A DNA stretch of 64,000 bases from the NCBI GenBank assembly GCA_034509495.1, contig CM067521.1, positions 20,537,984 to 20,601,983 on the forward strand, read 5' to 3'. The stretch comes from Acestrorhynchus altus. Lineage: Eukaryota; Chordata; Actinopteri; Characiformes; Acestrorhynchidae. Below the pieces are notes generated by a model. The model saw only the letters and a program-made list of their open reading frames with translations, ran no database searches and had not been told where the DNA came from. Both the position numbers and the translations under genes were made by a program. Shown here piece by piece: positions 46,125 through 58,232 of this stretch (position 1 is the stretch's first letter; each line of letters starts with the position of its first letter).

Positions 46125-46680
46125 GTGAGGGAGAGGAACTGTAGAGGGCCGTTTTATCTTGTGCTCCTTTGTGAATTATTAATGCTCGCCATTGGCATGA
46201 TTGATTTTCTCTGTGCTAACGAGGCTCATTACATCCCTATTACCATCAACACCGCGAGTGTTAACTCTCTGATCAGCCCGTGTGTGTGTTATGACCCACT
46301 TACTCCCTGTTTACACTGGTCTAGGCCTGGCCTTGCTGGGCCAAATCCCAGCATTAATCATCATTTAAAAAACAGCAGAAATGATTTGAAGGGAATAGAA
46401 CCTCATATGCCGCAGGGGGAATTATACTGCCTTCCTGAAGTCGGTGCACAGACTGCTATGCTGCACATGTTAATAATGATTCTAACGGCACTTAACCCCG
46501 GTTATGCGGAGGGCCACATACACCATTCACTGCGCAAAGTGGGTAATGAGCCGGGGGAAAAGCCCGTCTGTCTGACACTCAACCCTTCCCAGCACCTCCT
46601 AGTCGGAGCTGTTTGCATTTGGGAGCAGCACGAAGATTTCCCCTGTACTCGGAGCTCTCGATGGAAACCATAGACGAAGT
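46125..46680. other. repeat-poor intronic segment, candidate conserved non-coding element
   Basis: About 550 bases of balanced composition without repeats, open in one + frame for 182 codons. The frame has no domain features, no splice signals and a poor start context, so it is not called as a gene. It contains homeodomain-style 'ttaataatga' and 'attaatgctcg' motifs. Confidence 0.35.
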
Positions 46681-46836
46681 AAGAGCTGCGAATGAAGAGT
46701 CAAATAAGACTGTAAACACTCTTTAGGCTGTTCATGTTGTTGTTTAACAGTATCAACCATTTTCAGTTCTGTCTGTCTGTGTCATAAATCAAATAAATAT
46801 ACCTACTGCCACCTTAAGTTTTAACAGTAAGTATAA

Positions 46837-47335
46837 AAACCGCATTATCACTAAGATCCAATAAATGGAAGAAGTTTGGAACCACCAGGACTCTTCCTAG
46901 AGCTGGACACCCGGCCAAACTAAGTGATAATGGGAGGAGGGCCTTGGTCAGGGAGGTGACCAAGAACCCAGTTGTCAATCTGACAGAGCTGCAATTTTGC
47001 TCTGTTGAGAGAGGAGAACCTTCCTGAAGGACAACCATTCCTGCAGCACTTCACCAATCAGGCCGGTATGGTAGAGTGGCCAGACGGAAGCCACTCCTCA
47101 GTAAAAGGCACATGACAGGCCATCTGGCGTTTGTCAAAAAGCACATAAAGGACTCTCGGACCACGAGAAACATAAAAATTGAACATTTTGGACTGAATGC
47201 CAAACATCATGTCTGGAGGAAATCGGGCACTGCTCTTCACCTAGCCAATACCATTCCTACAGTGAAGCGTGGTGGTGGCAGCATCATCCTGTGGGGAAGT
47301 TTTTCTGCAGCAGTAAGGTTAAGGTCAGGGTTAGG
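46837..47335 (+). pseudogene. degenerate Tc1-like transposase
   Basis: From the left: the N-terminal HTH region (agaagtttggaaccaccagg), then LNAKHHVWRKSGTA (47190-47230) and VKRGGGSIILWGSFSA (47262-47310), all blocks of fish Tc1 transposases. The segment around the first catalytic Asp is missing just before KIEHFG, and the sequence after SFSA is lost, so the other catalytic residues are gone. Terminal repeats are not found. Confidence 0.8.
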
Positions 47336-47774
47336 AGCACTTCAATGGAGATGTTCTCCAGAAAAGTCCATTTAGAATGTTCCCGAATGCAGCTGGGGCC
47401 ACTGACATGTGTCCTCCTGCTAACCCGATCGCATCTCCATAACACAGGCCTGCACTGCCATTCAGCCTGTTAACCAACAACCCAGCTAAATCAATCTGTC
47501 AGAGCTGCCCGGAATATGAATGGGCTTTAAGAGCCAAACTCCTTTCAGACGGAATGAAGGCGGAGACTTACCAGGAGAAAGCTTAATAGTGACTCTCACT
47601 TGCTGTCTCTCCCTGTCTTTTTCTGTTTGTCTCCCTTTCTCACACTCACTAACACACACACACTCACACACACAGTTTTGCTTTTATACAGTGTCCTGAA
47701 TAAGAATCGACCCCCATTTTTTATATATGAGTTCCTCTAGTTGGTCGACTGGTCACTTAAAACCACCCCCTTGT

Positions 47775-48180
47775 GTCTACCCTCACCGTCCATTCAATCA
47801 GCTCCTCTCACCATACAGGAGCTCTTTGTATTCTATAATCACAGACTTTAGTCCATCTGTTCCTCTGCAGACTTTGATAGCCTCCTTTCACCCTGATCTT
47901 CCACCAGGACCACCACAGAGCACGTAATATTCATTCAGCGCTGCAGTCACACCGTCACGATGGTGGTTTGTTAGTGTGTGTTACCCTGGTATGAGCAGAT
48001 CAGACACAGCTGTGACTCCAGGAGTTTTTAAACACCATGTCCACTCACTGTCCACTCTTTCAGAGACAGAAGCTCTTCCATTGCTGCAGAGTTTGTGTTG
48101 GTCCTCCTCTAGTCTTTCATCTGTGGTCACAGGACATTGTTGGCTGGATATGTATGTAATTTTGAAATATTCTGCCTGTA
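47775..48180. repeat. dispersed long-palindrome element, copy 6 (shortened)
   Basis: 'ccaggaccaccacagagcac', 'cagatcagacacagctgtga' and 'ccactcactgtccactcttt' match the left half of copy 2 in order. Confidence 0.65.
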
Positions 48181-48239
48181 AACTGCTGATTCCTACTTGT
48201 TCTGTTTATATTACGTCTCGGACTCAACCGCATCTACAA

Positions 48240-48240
48240 C

Positions 48241-48272
<32 letters not shown>
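48240..48272 (+). repeat. (CA)n microsatellite
   Basis: Short CA tract. Confidence 0.9.
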
Positions 48273-48273
<1 letters not shown>

Positions 48274-48429
48274 ACCCGCCTGATCATGTGAAGGTAGCAG
48301 TGGAGACCCTGGATCTTAATAAGACTGAATCACTGTCCCTCCCTCTCTCTTTTAAGAGCCAACCACATGCATCTGGGCTGCATACTAACACTCCCTCCAC
48401 CCGTCAGCCAAATAAAGTGGCTTGAGCTC

Positions 48430-50835
48430 ATTTTCCTGCTCTTTGGGGCTCGTTTGATGGTTCGAGGATGGTGTAAATAGATGAGTTGGGCCTCTAACCT
48501 CAGTGATGAATCACGGACCAGCCTCTGATTAGTGTCAGTGGCTGGTACTAAATTGCTGCGAGGTCTGCCCAGCTTTTGTGTGTTTACATGGGATCAGATC
48601 TAATGAGCTGTTGTTTATTAACCATGGTAGTCACGGTGACAGTGGGCTGGGTTGCATATCTGGAGCAGGCTGAGGTGCTCTGGGAGCAGGCGGAATGCCG
48701 GTGTGTTTGGGAGTGGAATGCTGATGAATTCCGATGCAGTGCAGGGAATGAGCACACATCCAGGTCAGCCTCTTCTATGCCTTTCTGGAGCAGTAGTTGA
48801 ACTTACATGAACTGTTGGAACATTACACTTACCAGACAAACTGCGAATCCAGGGGCAGAAGTACTTCTTCTCTGCTTCTTTCTTCTTCCTCTATTGTTTC
48901 TTGAGCAACGATACAAAACGAGCCGGACCACGGTTCAGTTTGAGCTGGACCGAAATCACTTTTGCGGGCACCAAATTTTGGCTCTTTGGTCCAGAGACAT
49001 CTGAAGCACACTTAGTCTCCCAGACACAACTGCAGCAACAATTCCAACTATGTGAAACAAGTTTCGTGCAACAGCCAATTAAAACTGCAGCGACCTCATG
49101 TCATGTGATCACATCAAACTGTTAAAGTCTTTTTTAATAATAAGCTTTGAGTTCAAGGCCGTTCGATATAAAACTGCACCAGCTGACTCCAGACCAGACT
49201 TTGATCAGAAGGTGTTTGGATCAAGTATGTTCATGTCTGTGCATAGGAAGTGGAAACAATCTCCTATGCTTGGATTTTGTCCAAACTATAATTAAACACC
49301 TCTAGAAGAGCAGATGCTCAGTGGAGAGCGGGTGGGTGGAGAAGGAGAATATGTTTATTTTTCTTCTTGCTCCTTCTTTAAAGCTGTTGAGCTAATGATT
49401 GCAGGATGTGCTGCTTCATCAGATGGAGTTGGTCGGTCTTTGTGGCACTTCATCACGGCATTTCACAAGGCAGCCTCGTGTCATCTTAAATTTAGAGGAC
49501 TGCATTTATTTTGCTTTATCTGCTTCTTCTCGTAATTATTCTGCAGAAGATGTTGTGGAGAGTGTTGGGTCTTGTATGTTCTGCTGAATACGAATTCACC
49601 CAGAGAACATGAATTCATCTGCAGAACGTTAAATCATCTGGAGAAGGTGAAGTCTTTCTTCTGGAAAGCTGGAGTGAAATTTTTTTCACGTGTGGCCACG
49701 TTATTGAAATTGGTGATCATCACGGTCATCATTTATGTAACGGCCTCACGATATAAAAAATCACGAGCATGATGTAAAAGATTGTGAGCACGATTTACTT
49801 CTAATGGGTCATAATTTAATGGGAACACTGTTACTGTTCCTGTCTGTGGGCCAGATTGAGTGATTTGAGGCACTTTATGGTGGATCTAGTACAGGTTTAT
49901 CATGGTTTAGATGTGGTGCACAGAGACATACTGGCAACTCTAGCCACCCAACTTGATATATTTATGAATCTAATTTCTTCGCCATCATGCCTTTGATGAT
50001 TTCAGGTCCCATTATTGATAATGAGAGCACAATTTTGTTAATAGAGGGATCATTTTAATAAAATGAGAGCATGATTTAATAAACACGAGTGCACATTTTC
50101 TACAAATTGTACTCAGATTTTTACCAAATCGTGAACCCGTTTTAGGATAAATAAAATCAGTGCACCCTTTGATACCCTCAAAACATTGTTTTGATGTCTC
50201 AGGGGCTCCATAGAATGCTTCTGAAGAACATGAATTCAATTTCTGAATGTGAATCTTTCTGGGTGTAAATTAACCTGAAGAATCCAGTGTCAAAATGGCA
50301 AAATGGGGAATGTGAACTCATTTGCAGAACGTGACCTTCAGAATATGAATGAGATCTTCAGAGAATATTAGCTCTTGGGAAAAGTCTGAATTCTGACCGA
50401 ATCATTCTGGAGATGATGGTGGAATCAGTTCCTCCAAATTGATCCGTCCTGCCAGAAACCACCTCAGTCAGCAGTCTTCTAATCTGACCCTTTCACCTGG
50501 CTCAGGCCTGCTTTCTCCCACATAAACAGCTCAGTAAGCTCCTTTTTCTTTGTCTAAATTCTAATATGCTTGAGCGCAGTGATATCTGAGCCATTTCAAG
50601 CTCCAAACCATCACACACACATTAACCTTGGGCCAGAAATAAATGTCATCACAGCTGATTTTCCAGTCAGCGTTTCTGTAAAACAATTAAATGGGAAACC
50701 TAGATCACGTTTTCCAAACTGAAAAGGCATTTTCAGCCAATTATTCAGTGAATGGAATTAGAAATATTACTATCATTTTAGTGAATCGTTTGATCCACGT
50801 GTAGAATTAGAATTTTCAGTATATATTCAAAAATA
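48430..50835. other. prickle intron, nothing coding recognised
   Basis: 48430-48760 is repeat-free and could be conserved non-coding sequence. 49690-50110 has loose 'cacgagcatgatgtaaaaga'-type repetition. No exon-like frame. Confidence 0.4.
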
Positions 50836-50839
50836 TTCA

Positions 50840-51105
50840 CAAATGTTTTGTTTGGTAGTTTATTTAAAATAGACAAATTAAATGCTTTGTTTGGTATTTT
50901 ATTTAAAATAAATAATATGATTAGTTTGATATTTTATAAAAAAAAACTAATTAAAATTTTCTTTGGTATTTTGTTTAAAATAAATAAAATACTTTTTAAT
51001 GGTATTTTGCTCAAAAATAAATACATTAAAATGCTTTGTATTTCTCAAAAGAAATACATGATCATGCAAGAAATACATTAAAATGCTTTGGTGGTATGCT
51101 CGAAC
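50840..51105 (+). repeat. diverged minisatellite related to the 41-bp array
   Basis: Units such as 'atgctttgtttggtatttta' followed by 'tttaaaataaataa' recur five or six times with indels. The core 'ctttgtttggta' and 'aaaataaa' are shared with the regular array 51786-52277. Confidence 0.7.
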
Positions 51106-51785
51106 CAGATGCTCTATCCATACTATTCCAAAACAAAACAATTCAAACATACAAACATCATTTCTTCAAATAACATTTCTGTTCTGAGCTCTAGATGAAA
51201 TATAATATATATGCAAGTCTACTTCGCATATTGACTTTTATCACCTTCCATCTGTTCACTCTGTGTTTCTCTTGCATGATCAGAATGTCACATCGGGTCC
51301 TATCTGTTTCAGTCTCTTCACCATTTGGGTCAATATTGTCTCTCCACATTGAGCAGCTGGGTCTCTGCCTTTGAACTGGACTTGTATTGTCCCTTTGAAC
51401 TTCAAAAGCTTCAGTCCATCCTCAGCGAGCCCTGCTTTTCCCTGACATTGTTTATAAAGTTCCTTTGGATATGGTACAGCTGCCATCTGACAGATGTTAA
51501 AGGGTTGAGATTTGTCATCGAAACTAAAATTGACGTCATAATCAATACTTAAAACAGATATGACTGTTACTGATTTTGTGAAACATTTTCACCAAACCAC
51601 TTGGAATGATTGTCATCACATCCTAACGATGAAGATTTTCCTGAAATTTTATGAGTTGAAAGGAGGAGCAGTGGATGAAGACACTCAGTCCTGACAGTCT
51701 CTGTTTCTAGTAAACTTTAAAACTCTTGACTGTGACAATTCTGTGACTGATATGGTTTTTGGCTGTTACACTCTAAATACACACG

Positions 51786-52277
51786 TTTAAACTGCTTTGT
51801 TTGGTACTATACTTATAATAAACACGTTTAAACTGCTTTGTTCGGTACTGTACTTAAAATAAACACGTTTAAACTGCTTTGTTCGGTACTATACTTATAA
51901 TAAACACATTTAAACTGCTTTGTTCGGTACTATACTTAAAATAAACACGTTTAAACTGCTTTGTTCGGTACTGTACTTAAAATAAACACGTTTAAACTGC
52001 TTTGTTCGGTACTGTACTTATAATAAACACGTTTAAACTGCTTTGTTCGGTACTGTACTTAAAATAAACACGTTTAAACTGCTTTGTTCGGTACTATACT
52101 TATAATAAACACATTTAAACTGCTTTGTTCGGTACTATACTTAAAATAAACACGTTTAAACTGCTTTGTTCGGTACTGTACTTAAAATAAACACGTTTAA
52201 ACTGCTTTGTTTGGTACTGTACTTAAAATAAACACGTTTAAACTGCTTTGTTTGGTACTGTACTAAATAGAAATGAA
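51786..52277 (+). repeat. 41-bp minisatellite, 12 units in exact register
   Basis: Units start with 'tttaaactgctttgttcggt' at 51786 and every 41 bases to 52237, with no indels. Variant sites (actAtac/actGtac, taTaat/taAaat, cacG/cacA) show that units 2-5 repeat as units 7-10, a 205-bp higher-order block. Diverged units continue on both sides to about 51768 and 52465. Confidence 0.95.
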
Positions 52278-52571
52278 TTTAAAATACTTTGTTTGGTATT
52301 ATACTAAAGAAATACTTACTGTTTTGTTAGATACAATGCTGAAAAGAAATGCATCAGAATGTTTAGTTTGGTAGTACACTGAAACACCCTGCTTCATGTG
52401 GTACTGTGGTGAAAGTAAAACTAAAATTACTTTGTTTGGTACTATGTTAAAATGCTTTTCTTAGTAATATCTATTTAGTTGGTTTTGGTGTTTTGTGTTC
52501 AGACTTGCCAGTTATGTCTGTACTGCTGTCTGTGTATCTAAATTTGGAAAGACCAGTACATTAGATGAGCC

Positions 52572-52728
52572 CACTACCATACACCACTACCATACACCAC
52601 TACCATACACCACTACCATACACCACTACCATACACCACTACCATACACTACCATACACCACTACCATACACCATTACCATACACCACTACCATACACCA
52701 CTACCATACACCACTACCATACACCACA
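52572..52728 (+). repeat. 13-bp minisatellite (accactaccatac)n
   Basis: About 12 copies of a 13-base unit with one shortened copy. It creates YHTPLPYT reading frames, which are artefacts. Confidence 0.95.
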
Positions 52729-52729
52729 C

Positions 52730-53640
52730 CACGTCACTGCATCCAGATCAGCTCTGTTATTCTGTGAAATTTATATGCGGAGTCGGTGTCAGTTTTAAAA
52801 GCTAATCTACTGTGATTCGCCCCCACATCATCGGCTAATCTCTACCATAATGAGTCCGATCCCTCTTTTGAACTGTCGACTAGAACAAAGACAGCTTAAA
52901 GTGGGTGTAAGTGTTCCAGAGTTAAATAGCTTCGCTTTAAGAAATGTGCTCTATTGTGTACTTATGCTGTTCCCACCCTCTGGACTTTTACAGCTTAATA
53001 CAACTAAGCTGAGTGGGAGAGAAACACAAACGGTCACTGACAATGGATGAGGAAGGAGCTGGGATCAGCTGTGTAGTCTTAGACCTTGTCTTTGTATACG
53101 AGATGATCTTGGAGTTTCTGGTGCCCTAGACTGAGCTTTGTCTGTGGATGAATGGCTTTATGGCACAACTGTTAGGGCCCAAATGATTAGAAAGTACTAG
53201 CCAATAAATTGGTAATATTATATTAGATGTCATATATATATAATTTATTTATTTATTTATTTTTGTTAAGTTGTTAGTGCTCTACTGACAGAACCTAATG
53301 AAGTGTTAAGTTGATCTAATCTATAATTCTTTGGATTTTGGTTTCTGTTTATTATCTTATTGGGTTTCCTAGTAAATCAGATGTGTAGGATTCTGATGCC
53401 ATCAGAAAGTCATCTTTCCTGCAATCAAAAAAGGCAAGATTATTATAAAATTATTGTCTTGCCAGCAGTATATTTTCTGATACTTCTAAAGTCAGTAGTC
53501 ACCAATACTGGCCAGTCTTACACATTTTAAGTGGCGGTGTATAATAGCATTGAAGTTGAGTAATAGACTTAATGTCCAGTGTCTTGTAACATGATCCACT
53601 ACATCATGACCACCTAAACGACCACCCAAAATGTAGCCAT
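52730..53640. other. prickle intron, nothing recognised
   Basis: Non-coding, moderately AT-rich, with a short (ATTT)n run at 53247-53263. Confidence 0.5.
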
Positions 53641-53775
53641 TTTGCATACAAAGTATGCAGAGAAACAGACGGACTACAGTCTGTAGATATAGAACTACAA
53701 TGTGCTCCTGTGTGGTCAGAGGAGCTGATATAATGGACAGTGACATGTGGTCATGTTATGGCTGTTCAGTGTATA
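53640..53775. repeat. dispersed long-palindrome element, copy 7 (terminal fragment)
   Basis: 'atgcagagaaacagacggac' through 'gtcatgttatggctgttcag' matches the right end of the family, including the terminus. Confidence 0.65.
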
Positions 53776-54339
53776 AGGTTGGCCGTCAAGTATAAATGTG
53801 AATAAAGATGAAAATATTTGAATGAATCTGTTAAAGCTCAGCTTTTCCTGTGACAGTTGGTTCTCAGCTCAGATTTCATCAGCATATCAGGCCTCAGTGA
53901 ATGAGTCTGGACTTCTGGAGACAGAGTGATGCTATCTGCTTATAGAGTTCACAGGTGCAGATGGTGGATGTGACAGATTAGTGATTAGCATGCAGAGACG
54001 TGTGTGTGTGTGTGTGTCAGTGTGTTTTGCGTGTGGGAAACTGAGGCCTTCCCTTTAAGCCTCTGAACTCTGGGGTCAGAGGTCAAATGGTTTTGGTGTG
54101 ACCCCTAGCCACAGCTGCTAAACATCATGATCAGCTTTCTGTCCCCACACCTCGTTATTGACACCAATCGCACAGTCTGGCCTTTCCAGTGGACTTATGG
54201 TGCTTACGAGTGTGAGCCGAGGGCTTACGCATGTGGAAGAATGTGCTGGAGGGATGCAGATAGACTGTGCTTTGTCTCTGAGCATCGGACAGCAAGGCTG
54301 ACATCTCGGTTGGGATTTTATTACAAATCATCGATTAAA

Positions 54340-54625
54340 AGAAACAGGAGCACTGTGTCTGATCTACTCGTAGCAGTGCATCAGGCACACAGGATGCTGC
54401 ACACAGGACCCTTTTCTGGTTGGTGGACTGTTCTCAGTCCAGCGGTGACACTGAGGGGTTTAAACACTCAAGCAGCACTGCTGTCTCTGACCCACCACGC
54501 ACATGATAGCTGCTCTGTGGTGGTCCTGCGGTGTCCTGATCACTGAAGATCAGGGTGAAAGGAGGAGAATAGAGTATGCAGAGAAACAGATGAACTACAG
54601 TCTGGAATTATAGAAATATTGCTTT
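54340..54625. repeat. dispersed long-palindrome element, copy 8
   Basis: 'ggttggtggactgttctcag', 'ctgctctgtggtggtcctgc' and 'gatcagggtgaaaggaggag' match the right half of copies 2 and 5. Confidence 0.7.
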
Positions 54626-54764
54626 GGCTAATACGTTTTTGACAAGTGTTACACCTGAAGTTTCAAGGCCTGCTGTGTCTAGAACTGCTGTTGGTTCTGA
54701 GGATTATAAGCCTCCAGAGGGAGCAAGGCTGCAAGGCTGTGGAATGTGTGTGTATATATATGCA

Positions 54765-54802
<38 letters not shown>
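54765..54802 (+). repeat. (CT)n microsatellite
   Basis: Pure CT tract. Confidence 0.9.
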
Positions 54803-54804
<2 letters not shown>

Positions 54805-55404
54805 TTCTCTCCCTTTCATTGACCTACTGTAGAAAAGGGGGAGCTGAATGACATCATTGGTGCACAGTTCTGCCCCAGTGAGCGTCGGCTTTTATAAACG
54901 CTAGCACAGTGCCCTGTGGGACACCACAATTGTGTTAAACATAAGTGTTGTTGACCAGCACTTCTTATTCTCTCTTCTTGCATTAGTCTGCCTCTCTTAG
55001 ACCGAAAGCACATGACACATGGCACATTCCTCTCTAACGCTGTCCTAGCCTGACCAAATCACACACCGCACATCAGCAGCTATTTTTCACTCCGTATCAA
55101 TTGGATTAAGTCGAGGAGTCGTTTTGTATACAATTCCGTAAGGTGACTGGGCAGTTGTTCCAACTTCTACTTGCTGTACCTCCATCTGCCAGTAGGAGGC
55201 ACTGTTGTGTGTTTTGCATTGGTCCAGTGTAAGCTGCTTAATTTGTCTAGTCGCTTGGTCCCTTGACACCGAGGTGGAGCGCACGTTTGTGAAAATGGCA
55301 GACGATATCTTGCACGAGATGATAAATGAATGCGGGAGTCTGCAGCTGCGCAGAGGTCTTCTGGATTCTGCAGTTACTCTGTTTAGTGCAGCACATTCAG
55401 TAAT

Positions 55405-55650
55405 AGGCCATTGCATTAAAACCACCTGCTTAATATTGGGAACGTCCCCTGGGTGCTTCCAGAACATCTCTGACTTCTTGAGACATGGACGCCACAAAAC
55501 CTATCTAGTGTCTGGCACCAAGATGTTAGCAGCAGATCCTTTAAGTGACCTTGTGACCTCCATAAGCATTAGTGAGCCTTTGGTACCTATGACCTTGTCA
55601 CCAGTTCACTAGTTGTCTGACTGACCACTGTGTACTAGGACCACCCTACA
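55405..55650 (-). pseudogene. highly deleted Tc1/mariner transposase remnant
   Basis: 'gcattaaaaccacctgctta' resembles the terminal region of a common fish Tc1-like element. 'ggcaccaagatgttagcagc' and 'tgagcctttggtacctatga' resemble separated parts of its transposase on the minus strand, now adjacent. Frames are broken. The + strand frame through this region is not a gene. Confidence 0.55.
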
Positions 55651-55676
55651 ATGTCTAGGGCTGTTTTCCGCCCATG

Positions 55677-55960
55677 GATGGATGGATGGATGGATGGATG
55701 GATGGCCTTTAGCTGATGCTCTTCTCCAAAGCAACTCATATTACAGAGGTGGGTCAGAGTAGTGTTTGGAGTATTGCCCAAGGACACTCATTGGTGTGAC
55801 ATAGCATAGTTGCTGTTGCATCATTGAAACGATACATACATGTAGGATATGTAGTTACGAGAGTCCAGCTTGAGGTCATTCTCAGTGGGTCATTCTCCAA
55901 GTGCTGTGATCTACCAGAATGAATTAATTCAGCACCGTGAAGCACGCTTTGTTACCTTCA
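55677..55960. repeat. (GGAT)n tract and SINE-type fragment
   Basis: (GGAT)n at 55677-55703 is followed by 'tgatgctcttctccaaagca', a block common to fish SINE-type repeats and similar to that at 8190-8220. Confidence 0.5.
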
Positions 55961-56040
55961 TCTGCGTGAGCATGTGTTGTCTTTAAGAAGTAAGCAAGAG
56001 GCTGCTGTTTCTGTTCATCCCTTCCAAGTCATATAACATC

Positions 56041-56073
<33 letters not shown>

Positions 56074-57000
56074 GGGCATGCATTGCTTTTTTATGATTTG
56101 TTTTGTAGTATCTTTATTATTCCGATAATAAGAAAGTAGTGCTGGATATCGCCGTTGATTTCATCAATCGATTTGATTCTGTTTCACAACCAATTTGCTT
56201 CAAATTCATTTAAACATGTTTCACATAAACAGGTTTTAACTTCAGCTCCTCGAACTGCAGCCCTGAAACAGTGAACTCACTCGCATGTAAGATAATCAGC
56301 GCAATTCAGGCTGTTTGTAACAAAACAGATTTTTCAGGATCAAATCCATTCAATAGGAAGCTGTTCTGCCCCACCGGTTTTCTCCAGAAGGAGGCGCTGC
56401 CTTGCTGTGTGTGTGCTGTGAGGCGGCAGCTGTGTTGTTGTGAAGCACAGCAGCCTTTATTAGCTCCAGCTGAGAATCGTTACTGAGCTCAGTGTGGAAA
56501 CAACCCTTATAGGAGTAAAATCTCCCAGTAAGACCATGCTGTATCATCTGAACAGCTGAATTTGGGTGGATCATCAAAGCTTGTGCTGTGATTGACAGAC
56601 TGAAGTGTGTCTCTTGTTATTTCCGATCCTCAGACGACAATCTAAACAGATCTTTTGAAAATTAGACCATTGAAGGTTTCTGAGGGTGTGTTTATTATGT
56701 TTCTAAGGCAAAAACTCCCAGTTAATTAAGTGTTTTGATGAAATTTCTGTTTCTCCAGAGGGTTAAAGACCTCTGATTTGAATTGATAAATACATTTTTT
56801 AAGTCCACCCCTATTAAAAATACTTTGTTTATCATAAACCGCTAATTTGAGGCCTTTCTATTGGTTTATTCATCTTGAAATATTAACACAGTGTGAGTCA
56901 TTGGTCAAAATTGGGCAAGCATATGCAGCCTACATCAGCCCAGCCCATTTACGCCATTACCTTCATCAGCCTGAGCATTAGTGGGGTCTGGACGTCAGAT
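55961..57000. other. prickle intron, nothing coding recognised
   Basis: A (GTT)n tract lies at 56041-56071. A 'cctttctattggtttattca' family core lies at 56853-56872. 56270-56580 is less AT-rich but shows no exon features. Confidence 0.5.
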
Positions 57001-57545
57001 GATCACCACCCCACCTCATCCACAACTGCCAGACTTACCTGAAAGGTAATGGATGAAGAACCATGATCCAGAGAACCTACTGCTCCACTGCTGATGGGGG
57101 GGCTTTATACCACTTTAACCCATGCCTGCCTTTAGGCATGGTGTCAAGTTTCTCTTGAGTACTTGCACATCTGTGTCAGCAATGACAGACAAACAGTGTA
57201 CCAGTGTGCCATGTGGTCACCTGTTTCCAGTGCCAAGCACGGAGCAGTGGGCAGTGGAGTGATGGAGGGATGGAGCTCCTCCAAATACCTTTCAGATGTG
57301 TTGGAGTGCCAGAACTAACCATTTAGCATCTCTGACTGATCTCACTTACAGAAGGCTTGTGATATATATGCTGAACGCAATCAAATCTTCACAGCAATGG
57401 TCCATCATTTAGAGGAACGTGTTTCCAGAGGTGTAAAGACAGGAGAACAGATCTTCTATTAATAGTCCTATTAATAATATGAGAAACATTGTCAAAAAAA
57501 AAATGGCCAAAATTTTATGGACACTCACTGACCAAATTTGGTCAC
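57000..57545. repeat. degenerate MITE fragments
   Basis: 'gatgatcaccaccccacctc' is shared with 36276-36294. 'gaacgcaatcaaatcttcac' (57374-57393) is shared in altered form with 24735 and 58515, pointing to one Tc1-derived MITE family. Confidence 0.45.
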
Positions 57546-57598
57546 TATGACATCACGTACAATAAACCCGAAATGTACATGTTTAGTGAGTGCCTTTC

Positions 57599-57599
<1 letters not shown>

Positions 57600-57660
<61 letters not shown>
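57600..57660 (+). repeat. (GT)n microsatellite
   Basis: Pure GT tract of about 61 bases, paired with an inverted (CA)n tract 140 bases downstream. Confidence 0.95.
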
Positions 57661-57662
<2 letters not shown>

Positions 57663-57792
57663 CAGAATGTTAAGGATGCCACGGCTGAAGGAGCAGCCTT
57701 GACTGTTTGGCCTATCAATCCATCTGATAGCGGGGACAGGAAATAGCTCTTAATAGGAGAACTGAACCTGCTCCAACTTCCTGTGATCACAG

Positions 57793-57797
<5 letters not shown>

Positions 57798-57860
<63 letters not shown>
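57798..57860 (+). repeat. (CA)n microsatellite
   Basis: Pure CA tract of about 63 bases. Confidence 0.95.
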
Positions 57861-57863
<3 letters not shown>

Positions 57864-58232
57864 TCAGGAGTTCCTCCTGGGCTGGTATTGTAGAGCACCC
57901 CGGGGTACAGTTACTGTGTACCAACTGAAATCGGAGAGAAGATGAAACATTTAAAGGAATGTTTTCCCATTTAATGCTCTTTTATAGGGTCTTTCTTTGT
58001 TATATCGCCTTTCTTTTAGCTTTTGATCTCACACTCCGACTAAAGGTGAATGGAAACATGCAGGTCTCTAATTCACCTTGGCCTGACATGCCTGTTGTGA
58101 AGGATTACAGCCAGCAGGGGGCGTTGTGACTTAGCTCTACTCATACAATCCGTAAGAGGCCTGTGAATGTTAGACTGCTGCAGCCTTCATTCACCAACTC
58201 CCAACTCTGCACTGTGAGGAACAGATGAAATG

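Noticed and set aside
46125..46673. 182-codon frame as a gene
   Set aside because: No homology, start context or splice signals; kept only as a candidate conserved non-coding block.
51786..52277. CRISPR-like array of 41-bp direct repeats
   Set aside because: No spacers between units, no cas genes, and the DNA is vertebrate; it is a minisatellite.
52495..52798. Frames encoding YHTPLPYTT repeats
   Set aside because: Generated by the 13-bp minisatellite.
55205..55612. 135-codon + strand frame (MCVLHWSSVSC...)
   Set aside because: Overlaps an antisense Tc1 transposase remnant; no splice signals or recognised domain.
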